A stretch of DNA of 64,000 nt from Endothia cerciana (taxonomy: Eukaryota; Ascomycota; Sordariomycetes; Diaporthales; Cryphonectriaceae): contig JALRMH010000001.1 in assembly GCA_026119935.1 (NCBI GenBank), positions 682,001-746,000 on the forward strand, written 5' to 3'. The first letter of the stretch is position 1. Each line of letters starts with the position of its first letter. The notes under the pieces are model-generated. The model was not told the origin of the DNA and searched no databases. It saw only the letters and a program-made list of their open reading frames with translations. A program made the position numbers and the translations under genes. This document shows positions 24,701-35,740 of this stretch, in pieces.

Positions 24701-26052
24701 TGGAGGAAGACGGTGAAGCATCTCGGGTATGGTCTGTGGCGTTGGAGTAGTTACGGTCGCGATGGGGACGGGGAGTGTGGCTGTACGAATGAGATCGGGA
24801 CTCCTCCCCAGCAAAGGAAGGTGGTAGGGAGGTTTCCGACGAGTCTCGACCAGGAAATTCTTCACCAAAGAAACCCTGAAGTTTCCTGATGCCTCCCCTC
24901 TGGCCGCTGGATTTCGAGGCCTGGCTGCTCGCAGTGGTCGTGACGCTGGCCACGGAGGGCCTCCTTTCATCGTTGAAATATGCAGCGTCAGGCGAGTCAC
25001 TGCCGGGAGGATTTGGTGTGGGGCGCATCAGCGCACTGACCGAGGCGGATCGGAACCCCGGCGACATCTGCGAGGGCGAGGCGGAGGAGAGATTGTCGCT
25101 AGAATCGTTGTAGAAAGTTGTAGCCATTGCGCCGCCGTTGGCTGAAGTGGGCGTGGGCAAGTTATTGTGATGGTAGTTGTGGTTGTTGTTGCCGCTGCCA
25201 TTACCGCCTTCTGTTGTCGTCGCTGCTGCTGTCCCCCCTCCAGCTCCGCCACCGACCATCCAAGGCGCAACCTGTTGCATGAAAGAGGCCGCAGTCGAGG
25301 GCGGGTTGTGCACGATCTGCGGAGCGCGACTGCCAGCAGGCTCCAGGACGGCCAGATCGCGACGGTAGTTGGCGAAGTCGCTCAGCCGGTGCTCGCGAGG
25401 AGCAGGATAGACAGAGGGAGCAGCATTGGAGGCCGAGGTCGAGCTTGAAGAGAAGCTAGGCGACAAAGCGGCGCGCAAGGGGCCAGCGGCCTTCGAACCG
25501 GGAGGCTTCGACGTTGGCGAGACCTGCTGAGGCTGAGACTCCGGTTCTTTGGCTCCTTTCAAGGGCCTGTGAGAAGGGCAGGGGCGGATGACCCGTCAGT
25601 TCTGTGCGCCCTGTCTGATAGCCCCAGGCAAAAGTTGAGAGCCGACGAGTGCCTCGCGGCGTGTACGCATACAGGTATGCTGAAGGAGGGGGGTGGGGGC
25701 TAGCAGTGGATGTCTCGGTCGAGCCGGGCAAGAGCGGCGGCGGCGCGACAATAGAACAGTAAGGGCGTGACGAGAACGGAATCGCTCACCTGACGGGACG
25801 TCCATGGTCGTCTGTCTTGATCCGGCTCGGGGCAGCAGCCCTACGCGAGCCTCTGGATGAGGAGCGCCGGCGGCTGGAACCGTCGCCGCCGGCGTCGTCT
25901 TTGTCCTTTGGCCGGTCCTTGTCCTTGTCCTTGTCCTTGTCCTTGGTCCTAGGCAAGGCTGGGAGCGGCTTGACGGTGATGTCGGAGGCGTTGCTTTCGG
26001 TACTGGCGCTCGTCACTGAGCTGAACCGTGAGGTCTGCTCATCTCTCGTCAT
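18778..26052 (-). CDS. cyr1: adenylate cyclase, class III (RA-LRR-PP2C-like-cyclase)
   Basis: Makes cAMP from ATP downstream of Ras and G-alpha signalling, acting on growth, conidiation and stress. Four exons: 25790-26052, 24642-25566, 19043-24391 and 18778-18981, giving about 2246 residues. Introns of 223, 250 and 61 bases keep frame; the second has CTGAC and TTCCAG. The N-terminus has NASDITVKPLPALP and KD repeats, then Ser-rich linker. The Ras-association domain starts at LAPYCIRVFRSDGTF (about 720-815). Roughly 20 leucine-rich repeats (about 845-1465) are broken by a Ser/Pro-rich insert. A PP2C-like region follows (about 1515-1795), then the cyclase domain (about 1855-2015) with FTDIKNST, EVKTEGDAFMVSF and YYGPIVNKAARV, holding both metal Asp and the transition-state Asn/Arg. 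The last exon completes a helical tail. The frame extends to a GTG at 26058, but the first ATG is 26052. The 5' exon limits are the least certain part. Confidence 0.95.
25915..25952. repeat. coding CCTTGT hexanucleotide repeat
   Basis: Tandem CCTTGT units in the first exon of adenylate cyclase. On the coding strand they specify a Lys-Asp repeat (KDKDKDKDKD). Length variation by whole units would keep frame. Confidence 0.9.
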
Positions 26053-29000
26053 TGTCACCTTGCCCTGTTGGTCCCAAGACGCAACAGAGCCATGTCCTCA
26101 ATCGCGCAAGTTATCGAGATCCCATCGGGGGTCGCTGGCGCGGGCAGCGAGGGGGCGGATCACGACAGCAGCATGCGCATGTATGCTTGAATCACGTATC
26201 CTGTTGCGCTGTGGTCGCGAAGTCTGTGGCGTAACCTTAAGTGGCCGTGTGCTCTGAATCCAGTCTTCCGGATGATGTCAAATTCAACTAAGGCGCGGCG
26301 AGCTATAGCAGTAGAGGGACAAGACGGCTTGCGGCTCTCCCCACCGAGGAGGACAGGTGGGAGACGGGTATGGAGCGCGGAGTGTGTGATCAGAGCTTAA
26401 CCCAAGGGGGCGGCGACATGGAAGTGCAGAAAGAGGTGCGAGGTGGAGTGAGTGCGAGGCGTGGTGACCAGCCGCTATCCAGTGCCAGTAAGAGCAGAGT
26501 AGCAACAAAGCAACACACGCCCCAGCGTTGGGACAGCTCGGACGCTCAGGTGCTTTGAGTATGGATGGAGGGGCCCATCCGTCGAGGTGGCAGTGGTGTG
26601 TGTGGGAGTTCAGGCTGCCGGTACGGGCAGATCTATGAGAATGAGACACAAGCTGCATCCCAGGTTCAGGCCGGCGCGGACCTGTGTGGCAGACGGGCTG
26701 GGAGGTACCACAGGGGGGACCCGTCTGGTCGAGATACCTGTGCCCAACCCCGTCTCACCGCCTCTCCCCCAGTGCCAGGTGAGGGGCTCGATGTAGCAGT
26801 ACAAGATCTCGGGTTCCTCGAACGCTGTCGGTACCTGGACTACCCATCACCCCACACCTCCCGCATCTGTCTTGATGAACCCCCAAACCTTACGAAGTGA
26901 CCTACATAATACCACGTAGTTCCCACGGTGAGAAGGCCTCGTGGGAGATCGTGATGCAATCTCAACCCCATCTTTGGTGTGCACCCAGGCCCAGGGTGCC
27001 CCCCCGAGAGTCAGTCAGTCCATTGACGAGCGGCGGGTGTGCACCTCTCCGGTGCCTCGCGAGTGAGGAATTTCGAAACAGGTGCAGCCCGCACATACGC
27101 CCAGGTCGGCTTCAGACTACACCTACACGGTATAACCCGCCAAGATCAAGCACCATCCCTCCCCCTCGAGGCCCTATACGGGTATGGGCATCTACCGTGG
27201 GCAGGATGGCCGGGAGCAGAGAGGCCCCAAGACGCATCGTCACCCCACCCTCGCCCGACCCCTTCGAGGAGGAAAGGAGGCAGAGGGGTTGCCGCCAACG
27301 CAACGCGACGCGATGCAACATTGGATGGCAAAGCCCTCCTTGTCCATGATTCCTCTTCTTTCACCCCGTGGCTGCGTCAGTATCCTTGTGGCGATCACCA
27401 GGCCGCATGCACAAGAGCACCTGGGCACAGCAGTTCCACCGTACGCAGGCCCGCTGAGAACTGACAACCCCGTGTCGTGAGCTGAGACTTGAGGGTGCCT
27501 CACACTCGCAAAGCACAGCATCTGGTCCAAACACCAGCGACATTCCCAAAACATCCCCTGCCCTTGGCTCCTCGGCTCGGCTGTTTGAACTTTAATAACG
27601 GCTCGAGTGACCTTGCGGGGCTGGGGTCCTTTTTGTTTTAGCGCCCGTGGGCTCGCTTGTCGCTTGGAATCCCTGAACCGGCATACAGAATCCACATCGA
27701 GGGCTCAAGCAGATACCCCAGGCGCGCCAGGCGGCATCGAGCTTGTACCGTCGCAGCGGGAGATATGCTTTCCTCCCCCCGGGCGCGTCTCGCCTCCAGT
27801 TCTCTCACGCTTTGCCCCGTCACCGTCCGTCTAGGTCCAGCATAGGATCACCAGATTCCAACAGCAGCGCATTGTCTTCGATTCGGCGCGCTGCGTCCCA
27901 AGGCGCCATAGACGCAGACCCCCGCGGCCATGCAAGCCGAGATTTCCCCTGGCGGCAACAATCTCCCCGGGGAGCCGTTCCGTGATCAGTGCTCATGATA
28001 GAACCTGCTCGACACTGTTACATACAAGGAGCACCAGGCCCATATCGCTTGCTCGTGGCGTCGGGGGGCAGGCGGGCAGCCTCAACATATACCTGAGCTA
28101 CCTTTAGCTACCCTGGCTGAAGGGCTGCAACGTCTGCGGCGCCAACTAGCACCCTGGCACGACAATCGGCCTCGGACGCGATGCTGAAAATAGTCGGGGA
28201 TCTGGGCGCCGCAGACGCGGCTCGACGAAGCACAGCGTTCTGCGCAGGTCGCCGCTAAGTGCAGTAAGCCTGTGAGACTAGTAATAGTCTACCCAGAAGG
28301 CCGGTATCCTTTCCAGTAAACGGCTGGAGCGGCCGTTCCGTGATGGGACAGCGCAGGCGGCGCCCTCTCCCTCAAGTGTTCAAGTCCCCCTTTCCCTGTT
28401 CCGCCGGGAGACATTGGCAGAGGGGAACCACAGAAACAACACTGCGGGTTCGGGCCTACTACGTAGTTATGACGCTGTCGTGCCCCCTCAGCAGCGAATG
28501 AGGCCCCTTCACCAGAGCACGTACGCGACTGATGACTGCACATGCATGTCAGAGTCCGGGGACTTACGTGCGAGCACCATCGCCAACATAGGGGGAGATA
28601 CGTACCCAGGTACTCGTGTTGTATCCGCGGAGAAACCCGTCCAAGTCACCGTCCTTCAACCTTGGTAGTCCGTAGACCTTTTTGCCCGTTTTGGCACACA
28701 AATCACGCCGGGTGCAACCTACGGCCCCCCAAAGCGTTTCTTAGCATCAAAGCCCACGCTGAGCCCCAAGGAGGGCCTTCATCGAAGGAACTTCAAACCT
28801 ACAAACCACGCCGCCGTATACGATCTAACAACCAGAGCGAGCGCGATATATACCACGTCCCTTGTACCCAGGTTGCTCACACATGGGCGGGGGCCCTTTG
28901 ATCATGGCCAAAGGCTTCTTCTTGTCTTGGTGTCATGCACCGGGGCTATACGCACGCATTTGAGTTTCCCTCCTGGCTGGCCGCGAGGTCGCGTGGTTCA

Positions 29001-29830
29001 GTCCCCATTGCCCGTTCGCCCGTCCGCGGCAGCGGTGACCCGGCTGCTCGGCACTTGAGATCTGCCACTTGGAATACTCCTTGAGCAAATATGTCGTGGG
29101 GGCGGACGCAGATGAGACAAATTCCAGAACATACTCTACCAATATTTCCTCACCATACCGGCTTAATCACTTACACTCGTCAGCGCTATAACCCGAGGTG
29201 TTCACTTTGGCTCGTATCACAGGCCCCGGCTTGCAAGTCCCATGACGTCCTGTCTCTTGCGCATCCAGTCGTCCGCATCCTAGCCGGCAACAAGAAGCCC
29301 CCAAGGCGATCTAGGCTCATCTGCTCGATCGTCTTGCCGCGGCATGCGGGTGCACAGCCAAGAAAGTCTAGCCACCCGCATCTTGGGATAGACAAAAAGT
29401 CGACGATGGGAAAAGGCACCAGGTACTCCTGGGTCGCCCCCTTCCACAGGACAGGGCTGCTGTGCGACAGACGCAGCTAGACCCTTGACGTTCGCGCAAC
29501 GCGGTGTCACGGGTTGGCTACCCAGAGATCGCCCAACATGTCAGTACATCGCACCCGAAACAGTGTCCTATAGCTGCCCGTACCCCGACCGAATGGATTT
29601 GATGGAAAATACAACACATCATGTGGCGATAAGACTGATGCCAAAGCACCCATCTGTATTTTCACCGTCAATACTGTAGAATGTATTGTACAAAGCCATG
29701 TATACTTATACGAGTGAGCCTGTGCCTAGACGCTGCTTTGTCCCCCCCTTGCTTGGCAAGCAAGGTGAGTGAGTGCGGACGCGGCAGTTGTGGGCAGACC
29801 GCGAGCTGGACCTACCAACGAGGTGCCTTC
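26053..29830. other. long intergenic region upstream of adenylate cyclase
   Basis: 3.8 kb between the adenylate cyclase start and the RTC4 stop. I find no frame with conserved motifs or convincing splice signals. Short frames around 26.5-27.5 kb and 28.4-29.5 kb lack any family likeness. It probably contains the adenylate cyclase promoter and long 5' leader. Confidence 0.55.
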
Positions 29831-31651
29831 TCACAGCTCGCCCAACGATGCCAGATCTGAGTCACTGTCGTCAACCTCCTGCACCTGTGCCGTGATGTGC
29901 TTGTTAGCCTGGATTTCCTCCTTGTCGCCTGGAGAGGCAATACTCGAGAGGTCGGACTCGCTGTCACTGTCGGCAACCTCCTGGATCTTGAGCTCCGCTG
30001 AGCCCTCATGATGATGGTCAACCTTCGCTCCCTGTGCCTCTACAGCACCGTCCTCTCCATCGCCCTCTTCTTGCACCGGAGGATGTATCTGTGACTCCCT
30101 TTTCTCGTCACAGAGAGCCCCACCAAGAGCACGGCTTTCCTGCATCACAGCCTGGGCCTCGCGCGGGGATAGGGACATGTCCTCCTGAATAAGTCTCACC
30201 GCAAGTTCCGGGACCAGCACCGACTGCACGAAGCCAGTGTAGCCTCTCGCAGAGATGAGCTTGTCGTGCGGCGCCCTCTGCCGGAGCAGAGATGAAAACA
30301 TCTCCACTATTGTTTCTGTCATCAGGCTCATGCCTCGAAGACCGTAGTACCCTGGCGAAAGATATTCTTCTGTTTTGAGCAGCGTCCTGTTCTTGCCAGT
30401 CTTGATCTTCTTGTGAAGCAGAGATCCGAAGTATGAAGTGGAAGCCCGTCCCTTTATCAGGGACTCGATGTGGTCATGGTGGCCCTCGATACGCTCTTTG
30501 AGGCCCGTCCAGTCGATCGTTGGGTAGCCTCTCTCTTCCCATAATTTCTGCGCGGATTCCTTTTTGTGCAGTCGGCAGAATTTTGCCTGTCGAGCAACGC
30601 CCATCCTCTGACCTCTCGAGAATGCCCTGAGCATCTCTTCGTCGACCACCTCTTCACAAATTGGGCACAGCGCCTTGCCTGCTTCTAAATTCAACTTGGG
30701 CCCCACTGGTGGCTCATCGAGAGGTAGGTCGAGGTCTACTATTTCCGCGTTCGGGGCGTATTCACCATAGCTCGTTGGCATCTTGAACTCTGGCTTCTGT
30801 GGTACATTCTCCGGGGTCAAGTCCCGCGATTTCTTTCTCTTCTTCAATATGCGCCGCGGTGGCTTCTGCTTCTTGGTGCGGTCCTCCAGTGGTCTCGGCG
30901 GATCGGAAGCTGGTGAAGAGAGTGGTGAAGACTCGTCATTGTCAGACTTGAGCGACTGCGACAGCTTGAAATTGGGCGGAGGTGATGAGTCATATGACCC
31001 GGGGGCGGGCATCTTGAAGACTTTCTTCTTCTCCGGCGTTTCTGAGATTTTGCGTGTCTGTAACGTTCTAATGGGTGTCGAATCCGGAGATCTTCCTGCT
31101 AGCTTGCTGCCATAGCCTTTTGCTGCAGGTTTCCATCGCTTTCCTACCACCCATCCGTCGCCCATGTGATCACCTAGGCCGGGAGTCGACTCGTGTCCAT
31201 TGGTTCTTGCCTTCTTATTAGAAGCGGTCACGTCAGTTCCGGTTGTTTTGTCGTCCCCGATCGCGTCTTTTGCCCTCTTCTTCAGATTGGAATTCCCACC
31301 TTGGCGCGCCGAGCGCCGTCGCGCGGGCCCTCCTCCTGTGCCAGGTGATGGCTTCTCATCTCTGGCATGGTTGATAGGCTTCGTAGCAGTCTGGTCGAGG
31401 GAGGCAGCTTTTCGTCCAAAATCAGTTCGTTGCAGATCGGCGCTGCTGAAAGGGTTGTCGTCATCCGATGAGTCAATATATCTGTCCTCGGTAGGTTGCT
31501 CAGGTTGCTCCTGGGCCTCGTCATCACTATTCTCTATGGGGAGAGCTGAGACATCTAGAGGTTCTGGTGGGGGCTCGGTTATGTTAAGCCGAGGCCTTCC
31601 ATTAATCATTTTATGAAGTGGCCGGACATTGCGTCTCGGGAGCTGAGGCAT
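29831..31651 (-). CDS. RTC4: RTC4-family protein (restriction of telomere capping 4)
   Basis: Single exon, 606 residues. The C-terminal half (about 330-512) matches the RTC4 domain: a CPIC zinc-binding-like pair followed by QAKFCRLHKKE, then YPTIDWTGLKERI, SPGYYGLRG, GFVQSVLVPELAVRLIQEDM and SRALGGAL. The N-terminal half is disordered, basic and Ser/Pro-rich, with KKRAKD and RRILKKRKKSRD stretches that look like nuclear localisation signals. A conserved-looking GDGWVVGKRWKP lies near residue 170. The tail is acidic with two repeated D-S-D-S-D patches. The yeast member was named from a genetic screen on telomere-capping defects, and its biochemical role is poorly known, so function here is by family name only. 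The ATG at 31651 follows a stretch with stops in frame. Confidence 0.88.
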   Translation of the reverse strand: MPQLPRRNVRPLHKMINGRPRLNITEPPPEPLDVSALPIENSDDEAQEQPEQPTEDRYIDSSDDDNPFSSADLQRTDFGRKAASLDQTATKPINHARDEKPSPGTGGGPARRRSARQGGNSNLKKRAKDAIGDDKTTGTDVTASNKKARTNGHESTPGLGDHMGDGWVVGKRWKPAAKGYGSKLAGRSPDSTPIRTLQTRKISETPEKKKVFKMPAPGSYDSSPPPNFKLSQSLKSDNDESSPLSSPASDPPRPLEDRTKKQKPPRRILKKRKKSRDLTPENVPQKPEFKMPTSYGEYAPNAEIVDLDLPLDEPPVGPKLNLEAGKALCPICEEVVDEEMLRAFSRGQRMGVARQAKFCRLHKKESAQKLWEERGYPTIDWTGLKERIEGHHDHIESLIKGRASTSYFGSLLHKKIKTGKNRTLLKTEEYLSPGYYGLRGMSLMTETIVEMFSSLLRQRAPHDKLISARGYTGFVQSVLVPELAVRLIQEDMSLSPREAQAVMQESRALGGALCDEKRESQIHPPVQEEGDGEDGAVEAQGAKVDHHHEGSAELKIQEVADSDSESDLSSIASPGDKEEIQANKHITAQVQEVDDSDSDLASLGEL

Positions 31652-32348
31652 GGCGGCTTCCCCTCATAGCTGACTCGAGGCGAAGAGAGCACAGTTATGA
31701 GTGAGCGGCTCACTAAAGTCCAAGGTCGATGAGGTCAGGTCAGACTTGACTGTCCGCCAACAGATGTAAACAATCAGGCCCTGGGTTTGAAGCGGTTCGG
31801 GTGCCGGATGGCAGCCAATGGGCTCCAGTTGGTCTCGACGCACTGCAGATTATCTGTTGCCATTGTTAAACCTGGGATGCTACAATTTCGAGATCTGGCA
31901 TGAAGGCCTTACCAGAGTGAAACAGTGGGCGCTCATGCAAGAATGAGATTCAATTTCGACGACAAGGTAGACGAACACGCCTTGCTGACATCGAGAGTTT
32001 GGGTCAACTTTGTTCGTCCAAAATTTCGATTCTGGAAAGTGAGAGGCAAGTATGAGAACCGGCGGAAGGATTGGCAGGTGCGCGCATAAGACGCGTCGAT
32101 ATCTGTTACTGCAACCGTGTCTGAGCGCTGGGGTTAGTGTGGGACGGCCCCCGGTACCCCTTCGCAACAGACCCCGGAAGTTCACTGCGAACCATGGCCT
32201 CGAAGATGTTGGTCTTTAAACGATAAATCTCTATTATCTGAGTTGTGACAAGAACTCGCAGATATTTCTAGGCAACACTCTTTAGCTTGATTCCTGTATA
32301 GGAGCTCACGGGTATCATACAACAAGGACATGGATTTTCAAGACACAA
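31652..32348. other. intergenic region between dynactin p50 and RTC4
   Basis: About 700 bases holding the RTC4 upstream region and the dynactin 3' end. On the plus strand a 48-codon frame (31943-32089) is rich in basic and aromatic residues and may be part of a small spliced gene, but I could not complete it (see findings). Confidence 0.5.
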
Positions 32349-33789
32349 TCACGACAACCTCGCCATCTTCTCCTCAAGATCCTTTACCCAGCCCTCCACG
32401 ATCTTCATATTGTTGCCCATGGATGACTCCCCTTCCTTCATTGCTGCCTCAGCTTTCTCTAGACCTTCCCTCCATTGCTTGATATCTGACGCCATGTCCG
32501 TCTGCCGCCTCTCAATCCTGTCTAGTGTCTCGCTGGCCGTGGCCGCATCCGCGTGAATGGCCCTCAGTGATCGGAGCCTGTCCAATAAGGGTGGAAGAAG
32601 CGGTGTGAGATTCTCGATCGTGGGCAAGGTGCTGTAGAGAGCGTTGATCTTCGTCACCTGCTCAGAGTCTTCCGAACCAGCGTCGGCAGGCGAGGATGCT
32701 CCTGTTCCTGTGGAGGCCAGTGCCTCCTTAGCCTGCTTCGCCTGTCTCCGAGACTTCTCTAGTTGCTCGGCCTCCTGTGTCAACTGTCGGACCTTTCGGC
32801 TGATGGTGTCAAGCGAGGACGACGATGCGTCTGACAGAGTCGATACCTGCTTCTGTATCTTCTCCAGCGTTGGCACGATTGCGCGTGGTAAGCCACTAGA
32901 ATCCAGCTCCGGCAGGGCAGATGATCCGATGCCGATGGCCTTCTCCAGAAGCGCCAGCCTCTGGTCGAAGTCGGCAGCCTTGGCCAGCGCGTGTGTCTGC
33001 TCGTACGTTGGTGCATACGTGACGGTATAGGTAGCCGAGGCGCCCTCTCCCGCTTCGCCCTGAGCGCTACTGTCTGTAGCTCCCCTTTCCGGCAGGGATG
33101 CAAACCTCACAGGACGGAATCCATGGCCCTGTATCAAGTGCTCTGGGTGTTTGGAGATCTCATCCAGCACCTGGCTCAACGAGGCCAGCTCATTCTCCTG
33201 CTCCTGCTCCTGCTCCGCACTCGGGGCTTCCGGCTTCTTTTCTGCAGCCTTCTGCTTGCCGTACTCCTCCTTAGCCTCCTCGATCTCTCTCTTCAGCCGG
33301 GCAATCTTGCGAGCGAGGTTCTCGCCCTCGTCCTCGTCGCTCAGGTCCCCTAGCTCCTCTGTGCCGTCCTGTAGGATTCTCTGCCTTCGGCTAGAAGCCT
33401 TGTATGATTTGCGCTTGCCGTTGACGCGGTCCGAGAAATCAACGTCTTTCGCGTCTACCTGAGAGGGCATGAAGCGCGACCGTGCGTGGTCTATCCGCAG
33501 CTTTGAGCGCGAGATGCCGGGCGCGTCTGTCTCGTCATCTTCGAATTCGTGGTCGGATGGTGACTGGAGGGTTGTCTGCCCGAGCCTGGTCAGTCGCAAA
33601 GCCCCCTTGATGGTTTGACACGGGTGATACCCACAGGCACGGTCGATGTGTCATCTGTGAGCTCCGGAGTCTCGTAGATGTCTGGCGCAGAGTCCTGGCA
33701 GTCCCCGTTAGGCTTGACATCAAACGACATGGCGCGGTCAAGAAGCTCACCAAGTCTGGCAACGCGGCATATTTCCTGTTCAGAGCCAT
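32349..33789 (-). CDS. DCTN2: dynactin subunit 2 (p50 dynamitin)
   Basis: Shoulder subunit of dynactin, the activator that joins cytoplasmic dynein to cargo on microtubules; it is needed for nuclear and endosome movement in hyphae. Three exons: 33751-33789 (13 codons), 33635-33694 (20 codons) and 32349-33575, giving 441 residues. Introns are 56 and 59 bases. The spliced N-terminus is MALNRKYAALPDL joined to DSAPDIYETPELTDD, the p50 signature, then TTLQSPSDHEFEDDE. The rest is predicted coiled coil in at least three blocks (about 110-145, 270-310 and 370-430) with a Ser/Glu-rich linker, as in the family. A start inside exon 3 would lose the signature, which is why the two tiny upstream exons are included. 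It is transcribed divergently from cnxG, with 518 bases between the start codons. Confidence 0.93.
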
Positions 33790-34307
33790 GGTGATGAACC
33801 GGAAGGATTCTCAGCGGCCCGGACGCCTGTTGCCTACAAAGAGCCTCCTTCTGCGATATTGGCCGTGTCGTTTCCTTCACCAGGAAGTTTTCCAGGTTCT
33901 AAGGTTGAGATGCGCATGTGTTGGGGAGCTGGACCCCTGACAGTTATCGCGCCTGTCAGGACGCCAGTGCCGAACACGCGCCGCGACGGTGGTACAAGCA
34001 CCACCTAGGCCCCACTTCAAGAGACCTACAAAAACTTCGCTCCCAGAAATTTCGAGGGCTGGCGTTCTGCGTCTTCTCGCAAACCACAACGCCGGCATAA
34101 CGCAAACGTAAGTTCTTTATCTTCCCCCCCCCCCCCTGTTTCGTGTTGCATGATGCTCAATAGCATGTATTACCTGACTTCTCATTATGATGTCTCAATT
34201 TATCACCAAGATCTCTGACAAGCAACACACAACCTCCCATTCTGCACCCCTTCCTTGCGGTGCATCCAGTGCTAACACAACGGCGCGATGTTCAGGTAGA
34301 ATCTGAC
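33790..34307. other. divergent promoter region with probable 5' UTR intron of cnxG
   Basis: 518 bases between dynactin p50 and cnxG. A GTAAGT at 34108, a GCTAAC at 34271-34276 and a TTCAG ending at 34295 fit a 188-base intron in the cnxG leader on the plus strand. That intron would contain the 13-C tract. Confidence 0.5.
34124..34136. repeat. poly-C tract, 13 bases
   Basis: Uninterrupted C run close upstream of cnxG, inside its probable leader intron. Confidence 0.9.
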
Positions 34308-34610
34308 ATGTCCTCGACTGTACCCAAGCCCCCAAGCGGGCACTTTAACCTCCTCTATTTCGCCAGCGCGAATACCTTCACCGGTAAAGAATTCGAGCCG
34401 CTGCCTGCGCCCTTGCCTCTGAGACAGCTCTTCTCGACGCTCGAGGAGCGCTACGCAGGCGTCAAGTCAAAAGTGCTCGAGTCCTGCTTGGTCACCATCA
34501 ACCTGAACTATGTCGACGTCCCTGAGGATCCCAGTGAGGGTAGCGCCGGCGAGCCGGTTATCAAAGAAGGTGACGAGGTCGCGATCATCCCGCCTGTGAG
34601 CTCTGGATGA
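34308..34610 (+). CDS. cnxG: molybdopterin synthase sulfur-carrier subunit (MoaD/MOCS2A type)
   Basis: Small beta-grasp protein whose C-terminus carries the thiocarboxylate sulfur used by molybdopterin synthase in molybdenum cofactor synthesis, required for nitrate reductase and xanthine dehydrogenase. 100 residues, single coding exon. Recognised by FNLLYFASANTFTG, the ERYAGVKSKVLESC helix, LVTINLNYVDV, and KEGDEVAIIPPVSSG at the end. The frame ends SSG, not the GG typical of MoaD and human MOCS2A; the stop follows immediately, and no intron or frameshift explains it. The ATG at 34308 gives the normal family length. A leader intron probably ends 13 bases upstream. The gene runs convergent with the next one, with 70 bases between stop codons. 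The large subunit (CnxH) and the rest of the pathway are not in this window. Confidence 0.92.
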   Translation: MSSTVPKPPSGHFNLLYFASANTFTGKEFEPLPAPLPLRQLFSTLEERYAGVKSKVLESCLVTINLNYVDVPEDPSEGSAGEPVIKEGDEVAIIPPVSSG

Positions 34611-34680
34611 AGGACACCCGTGGGGCCAAGAAATTCGGTCAGCTTCTCTTCTTCCGACCAAGACTGGGCCATCATCAAAG

Positions 34681-35248
34681 TCACGAGTTTGACGTTGTCA
34701 GGAGACGTCGCTGCTCCTCAGACGCCGGGCTGTCATTGATGGGCCCGGATCTGAGGCGTGTCACCCATGATCTCCAGTTCCACCTCCAGACCATCCACCA
34801 GCCTGCCTCTTGCTGCTTGTGGTACCTGTGCAACTTTCTAATGGCAAGGGCCAGAAGGAATATGAATGTCGCGAAGACGACTGTCGATGCGATTGAGACA
34901 ATCGAGGTCAGACTGGTAATGGTCGAGACCTGGCATCCCAATGGCCATGTCCGGATCTCCCACCTCTCCGCCCAATGCGGGCAGACGTCTCTGTCATATG
35001 CGGATGCGAGTGCTGGAATGGTGTAGTTATTCGGCACGCATGACCAGGTCTTAACAAGTCAGCATGCAGATCTTGAGTGGCTCATCGTGGTTGACTGAAC
35101 CTACAAATGGGCACCAACTACATCGTTCCTCATTCAGACAGCCATTGCAGTCCTGGTGTCTCCAGCACCGAAGCAGATGCGCATCGCATGGATCTGAAAT
35201 CACCATCATAAATAGTGAAATAAATAATATATAAAATTTATTGTACAT
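34681..35248 (-). CDS. small PSI-like cysteine-rich single-pass membrane protein
   Basis: Two exons: 35105-35248 and 34681-35049, giving 170 residues. The 55-base intron (GTAGGT, CTGAC, TTAAG) joins CSWCPF to TWSCVPNN, restoring the Cys spacing of a PSI-like module. The N-terminus (about 1-22, hydrophobic, ending near CDA) looks like a signal peptide. The Cys-rich region spans about 30-55 (LLRCWRHQDCNGC, ERCSWCPF) and continues with CPHWAERWEIR and PLGC. A transmembrane helix sits at about 85-110, followed by a basic Trp-rich cytoplasmic tail. Similar fungal proteins are, to my knowledge, uncharacterised, so I propose only topology: Cys-rich outside or luminal, tail in the cytosol. The first codons are unusually AT-rich for this window, within an AT-rich patch at 35210-35260. 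Confidence 0.75.
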
Positions 35249-35740
35249 TCAATTATTCCGCATGGAATGCCAGTCTATGGGCAACCCGTGTGCTACCTTG
35301 AGGTGAAGAGACTTGATGTTGTAAGGATTACGGGTGGGGATTTGAAGCAGCTGTGGCCGGGAAGGGGATTATGAAACCGAGGACCAGCGACTATGGCCGA
35401 CGCAGATATCGCGCTATCTCTCCACGGTTGACGACGCTTGATAGTAGGCAAGCAGGTGGAAATCTGGGATTGCGGGAAGCGCAGCCAAGCTGAACAGATC
35501 TATGAGTTATCACAGAGACTATGCGCATCGAACCATAAGAGCATCATATGCCTTTCTAATGCTGAATGCCATTTTGTTCATGAGGCGTGAGGCGCGGTCA
35601 TGCATGCTCTCTATACGTCAACACGTCAGCCAGTAGCTCCAGAGGATCGATATTTGGAATTCGCTCGACGCTTTGATCAGATGCAACGCCACATGAACCC
35701 TTCGACAGGTTATTCCATTTCCATCTGGGGTGTCGGGGCC
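35249..35740. other. intergenic region between COG4 and the PSI-like gene
   Basis: 492 bases. An AT-rich patch lies at its left edge. Otherwise nothing recognised; it must hold the COG4 3' end and the PSI-like gene promoter. Confidence 0.6.
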
